Shown here piece by piece: positions 24,701-34,736 of a DNA stretch of 64,000 nt (positions within the stretch are counted from its first letter, which is position 1; each line of letters begins with the position of its first letter). Source of the DNA: Isoetes taiwanensis (lineage: Eukaryota > Streptophyta > Lycopodiopsida > Isoetales > Isoetaceae). The notes under the pieces were generated by a model, which did not search any database, was not told the origin of the DNA, and saw only the letters and a list, made by a program, of their open reading frames with translations. The stretch covers positions 4,215,069 through 4,279,068 of the forward strand of contig JAJEKV010000011.1 in the NCBI GenBank assembly GCA_021234155.1, in the 5' to 3' direction. The position numbers and the translations under genes were made by a program.

Positions 24701-24777
24701 ATAGTTGAATGATTTAGACCGTTGGATTTAGGGCACCATTCAAAACCGACAAACAGTATAATTTTATTATATAGGAT

Positions 24778-24895
24778 AAGATCATCTGCAAACATTAGCA
24801 ATTGCAGTACATATTTCCCAAGCCTTGCTCCCATGCCACCTAGCCTTGCCATCCAACATTCGAGCTCATCTATAAGCAAACCAAAAAGGTCTAGG
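24778..24895 (-). pseudogene. LINE-1 RT palm fragment (FADD motif)
   Basis: The minus strand reads DLFGLLIDELECWMARLGG and YVLQLLMFADDLIL. FADD is the catalytic metal-binding motif of LINE reverse transcriptases, and the upstream LFGLLIDELE is typical of plant LINEs. The sequence continues, after the 8.0-kb insertion, with the ISRD...GLQRHLD segment at 16759 and below. The domain upstream of DLFG is missing. Confidence 0.88.
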
Positions 24896-24929
24896 GTTAT
24901 ATTATTGATGACTCAATATTACCGACATG

Positions 24930-24945
24930 GTTTAGTATAAGAAAT
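24930..24945. repeat. LINE-2 target-site duplication, left
   Basis: The 16-bp GTTTAGTATAAGAAAT is repeated exactly at 25714-25729. Confidence 0.92.
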
Positions 24946-25713
24946 TTTTTTTTGTTGAAGGACGTCAGACTTTATTCAATCAAAGAGTCAAATACAAGTA
25001 TAAATGCAGAGACAGGAATAAAATCTCAGCGGATAAGCGGAGACCCACTAAGTGAAGCAACCTGCCTAAGCATAAGAGTGCACATCCAAAAACTCCTCAA
25101 AAATCAATCGCCTCTTGCGAGGGGCAAGTGAAGAACAATGATACGACTTTACAATGTAACCTTGAGCTTCTTGGAGAACACGATTATCTGCCACATCCAG
25201 ACCTTTGAAGATTACCAATCTTCGTCTTTTCCAGATAGTCCAAAGCAACCATCCTGCTGCTAGATGAAAAGCCTGGCCTTGTAACTCTGTCCAAGTACTT
25301 GGGTAAATTGCCAAAAGCAGTTGTTGACTTGTTAGTGAAACCTGAAAAAGGGAAAACAACCAGTCCCATACCTGTCTAAGGTGTTCACACATGAAAAAGC
25401 AATGCTCAATGGTCTCAGATCCACGCTTGCATACTGGACACTGATTTGATATTCTAGGGTTAAACTTATGGACAAGCACATTAACCCGCAGACACCTATG
25501 AAGAATCTGCCACCAAAGAACTGCCACTTTAGGATGAAGTAGCTTGTCCCATGCCCAAGACCACACCTTCTGCCATTGAGGAGGAGGAAGTTGAAGAGAC
25601 CACTTATTAGACGGAGGAAGAATATCAGTATCAAGCAACAACTGATACATAGAGTTCACAAGTTTGCACTCCTTAATTTCTTCATGACAAACCCATACCA
25701 AAATATCTTCTTC
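24946..25713 (-). mobile_element. LINE-2: 5'-truncated LINE with intact TSD
   Basis: A 768-bp insertion is flanked by exact 16-bp duplications. It ends (minus strand) in a short oligo-A run at 24946-24954 and is 5' truncated, which is the classic product of target-primed reverse transcription. It encodes the zinc-binding C-terminal domain at 25066-25701. The TSD is still perfect, which implies a fairly recent insertion. Confidence 0.93.
25066..25701 (-). CDS. LINE zf-RVT (reverse transcriptase zinc-binding) domain, partial
   Basis: 211 open residues. The zf-RVT domain lies at about residues 40-130: KVWSWAWDKLLHPKVAVLWW, then ILHRCLRVN, then CPVCKRGSETIEHCFFMC with the C-x2-C...H-x4-C arrangement. 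The conserved WxxxxxRR tail (WTIWKRRRLVIF) follows. In full LINEs this follows the reverse transcriptase, but here everything N-terminal is lost by 5' truncation. The frame is uninterrupted, in keeping with a young insertion. It has no own promoter and is unlikely to be functional. Confidence 0.9.
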   Translation of the reverse strand: MVWVCHEEIKECKLVNSMYQLLLDTDILPPSNKWSLQLPPPQWQKVWSWAWDKLLHPKVAVLWWQILHRCLRVNVLVHKFNPRISNQCPVCKRGSETIEHCFFMCEHLRQVWDWLFSLFQVSLTSQQLLLAIYPSTWTELQGQAFHLAAGWLLWTIWKRRRLVIFKGLDVADNRVLQEAQGYIVKSYHCSSLAPRKRRLIFEEFLDVHSYA

Positions 25714-25729
25714 GTTTAGTATAAGAAAT
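25714..25729. repeat. LINE-2 target-site duplication, right
   Basis: Exact copy of 24930-24945. Confidence 0.92.
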
Positions 25730-27400
25730 CATAGAAAACAACTCTAAACTCTATACTAGACGTTTATAATTCATCGAAACCCACAATATCCCACAATATC
25801 GACACCCACAAAAAATATGTAAAAGTAATAACGAAGGCAAAAAGACGATTCCTAAGTGGCAACACCAAATGGGCAGATAACCAAACATGGGTGTATACAT
25901 AAATAAAACTAATAGTAAAAATAATTTTTTTTGATGTAGGACACACTTACAATATTTGCTTCATGTTCGAGGTTATTTTCTTTGCAAAGGTCGACTTCGA
26001 GATACACCAAACTCTGCTTCATGCTGTTGTCGAACGCGATAGGAAAGACTAGTCCTGCCATTACATTTGTTGCACCAACAACTGCGCCGATGGAGGTAGA
26101 AGGCTTCAGTCGGGTCTCTCCTAGCTTTTTTTCTCTGTCTTTGACGAGATAGTGAAGATGAATTTGATGAGGGCGAAAGAAGATGACTTGCGGCGTGGCA
26201 AGCAATCATCCCCACTATTATAGCTGCTACTCTCAGAGGACATATTTAGAGCATTCCTATGTTCAACATATGATGGATCTACATATAAAACCGCAAAACA
26301 TTTGAGTTTTTGGAAAAATTCATCTAGGCAAGTTAAAACCACAAGCCAGTCCATTTGCATTCCCTATTGAAGATAAAATAGGCAGTACATATTGTTGACA
26401 AGCATGTCTTATTGTATAGATTGTTTCAGTAAATATGCAGAGCAGTGCAGTATGTTTTGAATTGCATAATCATGTTATATTCTAACATGTGAAGTTGCTG
26501 AAATACATGTGAATGCCTGGATCATCTGCTTAAAGGAGAAAGAGAATTGTTACCATATTTAACAGCTTATCTCAGTGCACAGGTTTAGGGTTGCTGTGAA
26601 CGCCCTTATATGGTTTAATCTTATGGGGCATGTAAAATACCATAAGGATGGATAACCTTAGGGGAAACTAAGTATATGGTGATTATTTTGAAATTGCATA
26701 GTAGACAAATGAGATAACGACATGAAAATTTGACAAGTTTAGAATGGTGCCGGTCGGTTCGGTGAGCTGGGACAGGGATAACAGAAGAACTTTGGAGAAC
26801 GATGGGCGCTGGACTGAAGAATCATGATCGGAATGCTGCCTGAGTTTTCGGATATGAGAGAAGTCACCATTTTGTAATGTTCGGAATGATGATTGTGCTG
26901 TCAAAAACATAATAGATCAATTTCGATTGCATATGAACTGTATTTTGAGTAAAGACTATTGGTAACATTGAGTTCAATGGTTATATAGTCTAACGGTTAA
27001 TTTCTATCTGATATAAGGTGAAGTTAATTTATACAAGAGCAAATTCATAATTTCATCACATATTCACCTTTAACCTTTTTCTTATGACTATTGCAACCTA
27101 AAATATATGACATTAGCTATTTTCTTATGACCTCTGCAACAGAAAATATATGCAATGACTAGTTTTCGATGCCTATCAAACCAACAAAATTTACCGCCTA
27201 ACGAAAATGGATGGAATTTCTTGTTGGCGCGGGAATGATGTAAATCTTGGCACTACTCTCGCCAGTCTTCATATATCTTCACATTTCGATGCATTCCTTT
27301 CAGGTTCGCGACACATTGCTCTCAGATTTGCGCTTGCACTCGGTCTTCATTCTTCAAGAGTAAGTTCCCGATGCATCTCATAAGCTTCTTACTTTCTATT
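25730..27400. other. No supported gene
   Basis: This is CACTA interior or older insertion debris. A minus-strand stretch at 25973-26360 stays open in pieces but shows no family motif. Nothing else was recognised. Confidence 0.45.
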
Positions 27401-27401
27401 T

Positions 27402-27955
27402 TTGGAATTTGCTCATTTAAGAGTGTTTGTGGACTTTATTCGTATCGTTTCATTTAGAGTTTTTTTTTTCTTCCCCCCTTTAGTGTCTGCAAGCGGAGCT
27501 GATAAAGGCAAAGGTCGGGAGGAGTCCAGTGAAGAAAAATTGACAAATTTCCTAGCCAATGTTCCACAAGACATCTTGTGTGCCTTGATGGCAGAACTGG
27601 AAAATAGGGTACGAAGAAATCATGAAGGCGATGACGCAGGTACATCGTTCAGGCCATCAATGAAAGAAAAGGAGAAAAATCAAATGGAAATGGTGCCGAA
27701 GGAGAGGTCAGATCTAATTGGCATTCTTAGATGTTTTTAATTTCTTGGTTGCAAATGTCTTGGAGAGATTTCTTGGTTGCAAATGATGCAGCTCCTCATA
27801 ATTTATTTATGCTTTTTTGCATAGGTTTAGAATGCATGTCTCATCATTATGATACTGGGATAGCATTTTCACTCCTGATATATCTGACCAAGATGATCCT
27901 AAGACTGACAAAGACGCCTTAAAGGAGATTGATCTTTCCTACAATGTCCAATTTA
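27402..27955 (+). pseudogene. Possible second CACTA gene (TNPA-like), 5' exons
   Basis: After 'tttagtgtctgcaag' the frame reads GADKGKGREESSEEKLTNFL..., highly charged and rich in Lys and Glu. Later exon-like sequence encodes DQDDPKTDKDALKEIDLSYN up to an 'ag|gtatgt' donor near 27974. The position, opposite strand to the transposase and inside the same element, would suit the DNA-binding partner gene. Exons at 30690-31530 could be its continuation, separated by the RMD5 duplications. No domain is recognised in this part, so this is inference. Confidence 0.4.
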
Positions 27956-28325
27956 GAAAGTTATCAAGGTCGCAGGTATGTGCAAAACTTAGTTTATATT
28001 AGTCTTATCGTTATTATTTTGACACTTGTCATCTCTATTGTTGTCAAACTGCTGCAGGTTTGTTTTCATAGAGGAGAATTGCTAATGGATGAAGCAGGGC
28101 GTGAGTTCGACCAGAAAGCATCAGATGTGTTGAAGACTTATTGTAGGGAGGTTGACAAGCTTTTCAGGGAGATTAAGCCACGACACTTGCAAAGAACTTA
28201 AGTACATTCATGAGCAATTTGGTAATGGGCTATGCGAGGTGGACATCATCAGATTCTTGAAGAAGCGTTGGAGACATTGGAGGTTAGAGATTTCTATAAG
28301 CTTTAAAAGGTTATATCAATTGCAT

Positions 28326-30391
28326 CATAGTGCAATATGTCGTAGAGTCTTCATGAATCTTCAACTATAAGAAAAGACAGCTTTCCTTCCTGTCATAGAC
28401 TGCAGGATAAAGCACTTTAAGGTTTAAAGATGAAAGTGCCACACTTATGTCATCACTGGCCAGAGCAGAAAAAATGGCAAAAGCATGGGTGGATTCTCAG
28501 CTGTGCTTTGATCCCTTGATACAGGGCATACAAAGATTGAATGGAACTGAAACTCTTTATCAAGCTCTATCTCAACAGGTAGCTGCTTCATTGATTGCCA
28601 TTCATTTTTCTTGTTTGCCATCACAGTCACAAGCTTCACCAATGTTGGCAATGCGGCGACCTTTTTGAGATGGTCACTTGCAAAGGACTTTCATAGGCGA
28701 CACAACGGATCGCAACATTCCCTTGTAAACTCAAGTGCAACATCCTCCCAATGAGAGGAAGAAAGCAGGTCCCCATAAGGTGAAGAAGAAAGTTTTTCGG
28801 CCCAGATTAAAGAACCCATCAGCCTTCTTATGTCTCCCATGTGCTTAGATGCAAACTGTTGGAAACAACTTCTAGCATATGTTAATGCTGCGGACCGACC
28901 ACTACTTAGTAACAAGTGAATAAATTGCAGCTGATGCAGCTTGACTTAAGTGACGAGCCCTTCTCATTTAACTCCTCCTGCTGTGACTGTGCCCAAGCTA
29001 ATGCAGGTTCAAGGTTTTTAGCTCTTATATGCTCAAGGATCTGATACATTTCAAGGAAAGGCACCTTAAGAGATGATGCAGTTAATTCCTGTGCCTCATT
29101 CACAAAGCAATCGCCAAGTTCAAATAGGCCTTGCCTGTAAAAGTGAAGAACAATGATTTTATGGCTGTCAAATTCCATTTCCCTGTAGGCTTTTGACATA
29201 TCCGTGCAGAACTGCTTATCCATCAATTTTCCATACTTTCTTAATGCCAAATTTACCACCTTATTTAAAAGCTTTCATAGTGCAATACGTCGTAGAGTCT
29301 TCATGAATCTTCAACTATAAGAAAAGACAGCTTTCCTTCCTGTCATAGACTGCAGGATAAAGCACTTTAAGGTTTAAAGATGAAAGTGCCACACTAATGT
29401 CATCACTGGCCAGAGCAGAAAAAATGGCAAAAGCATGGGTGGATTCTCAGCTGTGCTTTGATCCCTTGATACAGGGCATGCAAAGATTGAATGGAACTGA
29501 AACTCTTTATCAAGCTCTATCTCAACAGTAGCTGCTTCATTGATTGCCATTCATTCTTCTTGTTTGCCATCACAGTCACAAGCTTCACCAATGTTGGCAA
29601 TGCCTGACAGCCTGCTGAGATGGTCACTTGCAAAGGACTTTCATAGGCCTGACCCAACAGACTGCAACATTCCCTTGTAAACTCAAGTGCAATATCCTCC
29701 CAATGAGAGGAAGAAAGCAGGTACCCATAAGGTGAAGAAGAAAGTTTTTCGGCCCAGATTAAAGAACCCATCAGCCTTCTTATGTCTCCCATGTGCTTAG
29801 ATGCAAACTGTTGGAAACAACTTCTAGCATATGTTAATGCTGTGGACCGACCACTACTTACTAACAAGTGAATAAATTGCAGCTGATGCAGCTTGAACTT
29901 AAGTGATGAGCCCTTCTCATTTAACTCCTCCCGGTATGATCGTGCCCAAGCTAATGCGGGTTCAAGGTTTTTTAGCTCTTATATGCTCAAGGATCTGATA
30001 CATTTCAAGGAAAGGCACCTTAAGAGATGATGCAGTTAATTCCTGTGCCTCATTCACAAAGCAATCGCCAAGTTCAAATAGGCCTTGCCTGTAAAAGTGA
30101 AGAGCAATGATTTTGTTTATAAGATGGCTGTCAAATTCCATTTCCCTGTAGGCTTTTGACATATCCGTACAGAACTGCTTATCCATCAATTTTCCATACT
30201 TGCTTAATGCCAAATTTACCACCTTATTTAAAAGCTTCCATAGTGCAATACGTCGTAGAATCTTCATGAATCTTCAACTATAAGAAAAGACAGCTTTCCT
30301 TCCTGTCATAGACTGCAGGATAAAGCACTTTAAGGTTTAAAGATGAAAGTGCCACACTTATGTCATCACTGGCCAGAGCAGAAAAAATGGT
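28326..30391 (-). pseudogene. RMD5: Captured RMD5 (GID/CTLH complex E3) fragment, tandemly duplicated
   Basis: RMD5 is the RING-type subunit of the GID/CTLH ubiquitin ligase. Unit 1 (28326-29275) and unit 2 (29276-30238) each encode, on the minus strand and without introns, LALSKYGKLMDKQF, a LisH stretch (IIALHFYRQGLFELGDCF), a CTLH stretch (EMYQILEHIRAKNLEPALAW), the CRA region and FHSIFVCPVSRDQS. They stop just before the RING cysteines. A third partial unit runs 30239-30391. The copies differ by small indels and substitutions (for example AAAW/AYREE region, QRSTAL/AAL), and each has frameshifts. It sits inside the CACTA element, so this is gene capture followed by tandem duplication. Confidence 0.88.
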
Positions 30392-30689
30392 GTTTGCATT
30401 CAGTCCCCCCGCAGTCTCTATTTCCGGATGATGCTGGTGCTAACGATGTTTAATAGGCTCTTCTTTTTTGGATTTGGTTAACATAGTAACTGAACTGGAC
30501 GAATGATCCCCTTGGATGCTAAGAAACAGGCATTATTATATGGAACTGCAAGCTTGAGGTTGAAGTAGATGTATTTAAAGTTGTAAATTACATAATCATA
30601 GATAAGCTTTATTTGCTAAGTTTTAGATGTTCTTTTTCTTGCTTTCTTGTATCCACTATAATCATGTTACATTATTTCATATTTCAGGG

Positions 30690-31530
30690 ATAACCTTCGC
30701 AGAAAGGTCCGCACCAACAATGCACCCAAACCAATGCATGTAGATGAAGAGAGTTGGAAAAGGTTTGTCGAACTTTGTGGGAAGACATATCAGTGCCAAA
30801 TAGATGCAGCATCCAAACGCAAGAAGCAACAACGAGTTGGTTCAGGAGGGATCATGTCAATAAAGTCGAAATTTGTAAGTGATTTCCTAATTAGAGAATG
30901 GGAATTACCATGTAGTTAATGAAATATCTCATTCAATTCAATTAATCATCAAAGACATGAAATCAATGTATTCATTTTTGTAATTAATGAAATATTATGC
31001 AGTTTCAAGATTGGGGGTCCATGCCTACAAATGATCTGATACAAGAAATAATTACAAAAGGGGGATATGAAGCCTTTAGGAAAAGGATGATTGCGAAAGG
31101 GGTTTGTGCCAAAAAAGGTAAGTTTACCTTTTTATGGGTTTAAATATATCAAAATTTTAAGAGGTGCATTTATATTATAGCATAAGGCATTGGACTATAT
31201 AAGAGGATCAAGCCCAGGGATAATTTTCAAGACGAAATCCAAGAAGGAGATAGAAGTTATGAACAAAGTAAGTGTATGTAGATTGTTATTTTATAGTCAA
31301 TTTGAATTTAAATTAATCTCACAAATGTATCTTATAAATGTAGAACACATGCTACATTGATAGCGAGTCTGATAAGGAAAAGGTATGAAGTGCCAAATTT
31401 GATTCATGTTATTCACCTTTGTTCAAATAGATCTAACTTCTGATTTGTTAAATTAGGAAGAGGACAATGATGAAGCCAACCAAAATGAGGTCGAAGGCGA
31501 TAGAAATGATCTCGAGAATGGAGAGGATTG
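30690..31530 (+). CDS. Possible CACTA TNPA/Transposase_24-like gene, 3' exons
   Basis: Exon-like blocks with matching GT/AG borders run on the plus strand: about 30690-30873 (RRKVRTNNAPKPMHVDEESW, then KKQQRVGSGG), 31003-31117 (DWGSMPTNDLIQEI, YEAFRKRMIAKG), 31182-31267, 31344-31385 and 31459-31530, ending in an acidic tail EGDRNDLENGED and TGA. The W-x-x-F/basic pattern resembles plant Transposase_24 (Ptta/En/Spm) proteins, which bind subterminal repeats. The third block is closed in one frame, so the splicing is not settled. Confidence 0.45.
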
Positions 31531-32394
31531 AAGTTTGTTTTTTGCATTAATTTGAAATTTTAAGTTCTTTGTTTATAAAGTTTAAAGTTCTTTATTGACT
31601 TTCGAGAAAGGAGGCAATGAAACTTGTCATTGCATATGACTAGTATCTCCTTGATGTATGAACTCCATATTTAATGAGAAAAATTGCTTATGTTCACTTC
31701 AAGTTATCTCACTTTCATTCTGCAGCAAATGAGAAAGTTGCTTTGATATCCTAGTTGGAAGACAAAATGTTGTACATAAACTAGTTAGAAAAAGTGAATA
31801 CAAACTGTTGCAAATTTTGCAAATAGAGCCTTTAATTTGACGAAGGTACTTTGGTACTATTCCTGCCACCTTTATGACACAAAATCCCATATTGTTTTGT
31901 ACACACAAATTAGTCCTCTTGGTTTTTAAATTGACAAAATGGGTGCATTATATTTATTACTATCTTGTCATAACGTTGACATTTGTTGTGATACAAAGGT
32001 CACTGCCTCATTGATATTATGTTGACTAAAAGTGTAGGAGGGCTTTGCTATAATCTTGCCATAGTTCCTGACACAAAGTACAATACCAAATTGACACAAA
32101 GGCCATTAAAATATCAACATTATTGGTGACAATATAACAACACTAAATTGCTATAATAGGTGATACTGCGTTGTTAATCTCAGTGTTGTAAACTTGTTGA
32201 AAAGTCTATTTGTGTCAACGTTTATGATTACATTCTATGTCATAATCTTGATGCAATGCTTGTCACCCAAGTGACAAATGATGACGACCAGTATAGTGTC
32301 AAGTTTGTCACAGCTATAGGAGTATTGGAAGTTCCTTTTGTGTCACGTTTTTCGACGCTATATTTGACAATAATAGTACCCTCCTCTTGTAGTG
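31531..32394. other. Right subterminal region of the CACTA element
   Basis: No gene. From about 31920 to the terminus there are many direct and inverted 'ttgacacaaa', 'gtgtcaa' and 'gtcacaa' motifs mirroring the left end. Confidence 0.75.
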
Positions 32395-32397
32395 CAT
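32395..32397. repeat. CACTA target-site duplication, right (CAT)
   Basis: Matches 11135-11137. Confidence 0.85.
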
Positions 32398-33171
32398 CCT
32401 GTAGGGCAATCTATTATTAGTGGAGGGTATTTTCTTCAATGGAACCCAATAGATATTTATGCATCATACATGATAAAATGGATCAGCACAAATTTGTTTT
32501 ACCTAGATTGTAGCCAATCCCTAAAAGTTGTGCTAATGCTCAACAGTTGATCATCTCCCTAGCAAGAATGTTGACCCATGGACATGGAATATTAGTGTAT
32601 GGTCATTTCTCATTAGATCTATGGGAAGATGGACCGAATTTCCATGTCGGCTCTATCTTCAAATGTCTCCAAAATCTAGAAAGAGGTGTTACAAATGAGC
32701 AAAATAGTAGAAATGCTTTATTTGGAGCTCTTCTAAATGATGAAGCACATGTTGCAACTAAACATATGGAAAAGAATGCAAGGTTTTTTGGAAGGGAACC
32801 AATGACTTCGACAACGATGGATAAGATGTCTCATGGAGTAGTGGGGAGAAAGTTACCTCAAGAATTGTGTCTACAACTTGATAATTGCTTTAGCCAAAAT
32901 AAGAATAGATGGCTATTTCAAGCATGCTCATTCTTGACAGCAAAAAATGTGTTCGAGGTTGTGAAGGTTGGATTTCTTATGGTTGGTCATACGCATGATG
33001 ATGTGGATGCCTTCTTTGGATTGTTCTCCTCTTTATTGCAACGAGAATAATAACGACGTTGCCACAACTGATGGAGTTATTTGCATGTACAAAAAAACCA
33101 TCACCTATATCATTATTAATTGATGAAGTTTTAGATTGGAAATGCTTTGTCGAGCCATATATGCCAGAAGG
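32398..33171 (+). pseudogene. DUF7869-family gene, copy A, 3' part
   Basis: This continues copy A after the CACTA insertion: first out of frame (HHTWxKMDQ-like region near 32460-32485), then open at 32547-33050 with LARMLTHGHGILVYGHFSLD, LCLQLDNCFSQNKNRWLFQA and VGFLMVGHTHDDVDAFFGLF. After a frameshift near 33048 comes LPQLMELFACTKKPSPISLL. The D of LDNC and the D residues of GHTHDDVD align with copy B. Homology ends exactly where a second CACTA terminus starts, at 33172, so the C-terminal domain is missing. Confidence 0.85.
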
Positions 33172-33780
33172 CACTACAAGAGAAAAGCGGTATTAGCGTC
33201 AGCTATAGCGTCAAATGGATTTTTTTGTTGTTTTTCGAGGTGAAAACAGTGTTCTGTAGTTAATAGCAACAGCTATTATCATATAATCCTTTTGTGCTAA
33301 TTCTGATGTTTTGTCTGACTCTATGGATGTCGTTATATCAGTTAACCAAACTAACGCTATAATTGACGCTATAGCTGACACAAGAGCTGATGCACTACGA
33401 ATCAAATGTGTTAGCATCAGGTTCAAGCATAAATGCCATCTGACTCTAATTCCGACCTTAGTATTGATGCTATGTGTGACGCTACTGTGGGCACTGAATC
33501 TAACGCTAGGCTTGACTCTATATCTGACTTTAATGTTGACCTCTATTCTGACTCTATAATGACTCTATGTCTGACACTACCTTTGGTTCTAATTCTGACT
33601 CTACTAATGACTCTATCTTTGATGCTACTATTGACTCTATATCTAACCCTATGTCTGACACTATGTTTGGTTCTAATTATGGCTCTACTACCGACTCTAC
33701 GCTTGATGCTACTATTGACTCTATATCTAACCCTATGTCTGACGCGACGCTGACTCATATAATAGTATTATAAACTCTAC
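33172..33780 (+). mobile_element. Terminus of a second CACTA element
   Basis: CACTACAAGAGAAAAGCGG begins at 33172, within the last recognisable codons of DUF7869 copy A. It is followed by 'agcgtcagctatagcgtcaa' type repeats and then by a 12-bp-period array. The terminus differs from CACTA-1 after base 11, so it is another subfamily. No matching inverse end was found downstream in the window, so the element is either truncated or its other end was lost. Confidence 0.6.
33325..33757. repeat. 12-bp-period minisatellite with an 84-bp higher-order unit
   Basis: Degenerate units of the type GACTCTATATCT follow one another in a 12-bp register over roughly 400 bp. Within it, an 84-bp block (7 x 12) repeats, for example 'gatgctactattgactctat' at 33621 and again at 33705. 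The period is a multiple of three, so open frames in several registers result, and I do not treat these as genes. It may be the subterminal array of the second CACTA element. Confidence 0.85.
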
Positions 33781-33824
33781 TATTCGTGCGAACATGTGGT
33801 CTCATTCTTGTCTGTACAATATCT

Positions 33825-33950
33825 CTAGATTTGATGCGACCATTGATTCTATGTTAAGTTCTACCACAACGTGTGCAGTATCTTGTTTAATTTGATGCGA
33901 CCATTGATTCTATGTTAAGTTCTACCACAACGTGTGCAGTATCTAGTTTA
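33825..33950. repeat. About 60-bp tandem duplication
   Basis: 'tttgatgcgaccattgattc' plus 'tatgttaagttctaccacaa' and 'cgtgtgcagtatct' occurs twice in a row. Confidence 0.85.
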
Positions 33951-34074
33951 TCTGTTTTTCAATGCATAATATTAGCAATCGTATGAAGAGTATCTCAATA
34001 CAATATTAACTAAAGACAATTAAATATACTTCAAAAACTAATTGAATTAGTCTTCAGTAATGTCATATAGCATG

Positions 34075-34142
34075 GGCCATACGATGATAAGCGTGCCTGG
34101 TCTCCCTGGACGATAAAATCATATTCTATTCTATTCTATTCT
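34075..34142 (+). mobile_element. LINE-3' end fragment with (ATTCT)n tail
   Basis: 'ggtctccctggacgataaaa' followed by 'tcat(attct)n' matches, on the opposite strand, 50776-50830 and 57813-57868. The 50-kb copy adjoins a LINE C-terminal domain, so the tail belongs to that LINE family or to a short element that borrows its 3' end. Confidence 0.65.
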
Positions 34143-34731
34143 TCTTGTTGATATGGAGGCTTCAGGGATTATTAGGCAAGTGCAGCAACGTTGTAAGTGG
34201 AACTTATGTTTAACTTAGCAGATGGTCACAAGCGAGAGGAATTACTTACATTGGAAGGTGCGCAATTACTGCATGCAGTTTGTAATTTCTGAAATCGAGC
34301 TTGCTTTCAGGATACTTGAAGGAATGATTCGGTCAGTGAATAATCTTCTAAAAATATTTCATACGTAAATCTTTTTCTGTACGACGTGTTAACATGGAAC
34401 TAGTATGTGGAAATAAAAAAGCAATTAATTAACAAGTTCATTGGTACCCACACATCATTCCCAGCACATTATATCGTAACTAAAGTTTGGCAATGCTATG
34501 TTGGCAGATTTTCATTTTTCGACAATCAAAGTGAAATCATGAAAGATTTAACCATGTGCAAAGGTGCTTACATTTATAAAGCATATATATATATGTAGGG
34601 TATCTATAAAAAGCTCTAGTTTGATATTCGCACATTTTGTTAAACGCTCTTTGCAACTGGCATCTTTATTACAAAACGGAAACTTCAATCACTAATGCTA
34701 CTAATAACCATAGCACAATAGACAATTAGTT
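34143..34731. other. No supported gene
   Basis: AT-rich DNA with one 63-codon frame at 34407-34598 that shows no recognisable motif. Confidence 0.45.
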
Positions 34732-34736
34732 CCAAC

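Larger units (their letters stand above)
16760..24776 (-). mobile_element. Helitron-like composite inserted in LINE-1
   Basis: Read on the minus strand, it starts TCCTATATAATAAAATTATA at 24776 and ends with a perfect 7-bp hairpin (GCCCAGC/GCTGGGC), a 7-base spacer and CTAG at 16760. It is flanked by A on the 5' side and T on the 3' side, with no duplication. These are Helitron hallmarks (5' TC, 3' hairpin then CTRR, insertion between A and T). Two further hairpins with the same loop lie inside at 18092 and 21160. A 5'-end-like stretch at about 21100-21148 ('ccgttggatctaggg', compare 24720-24732) abuts the 21160 hairpin, so two elements head-to-tail is the likeliest reading. No Rep/helicase gene was seen, so it is non-autonomous. 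It carries ALDH and PPR fragments. Confidence 0.75.
11138..32394 (-). mobile_element. Complete 21.3-kb CACTA (En/Spm) transposon
   Basis: Both ends are visible. The left end reads CACTACAAGAGGA... from 11138, and the right end is its inverse, ...TCCTCTTGTAGTG, ending at 32394. A 3-bp target duplication CAT flanks it (11135-11137 and 32395-32397), as expected for this superfamily. Removing the element rejoins copy A of the DUF7869 gene across the gap. Both subterminal regions (11150-11560 and 31920-32390) are rich in short 'gtgtcaa', 'gacacaaa' and 'agcgtc' motifs, the usual binding-site clusters. The transposase gene lies on the minus strand near the left end. The element is inflated by LINEs, a Helitron-like insertion and a captured RMD5 fragment. 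Confidence 0.93.

Noticed and set aside
33311-33773. Overlapping open frames in several registers on both strands
   Set aside because: The 12-bp minisatellite has a period divisible by three, so all registers stay open. No homology or start context.
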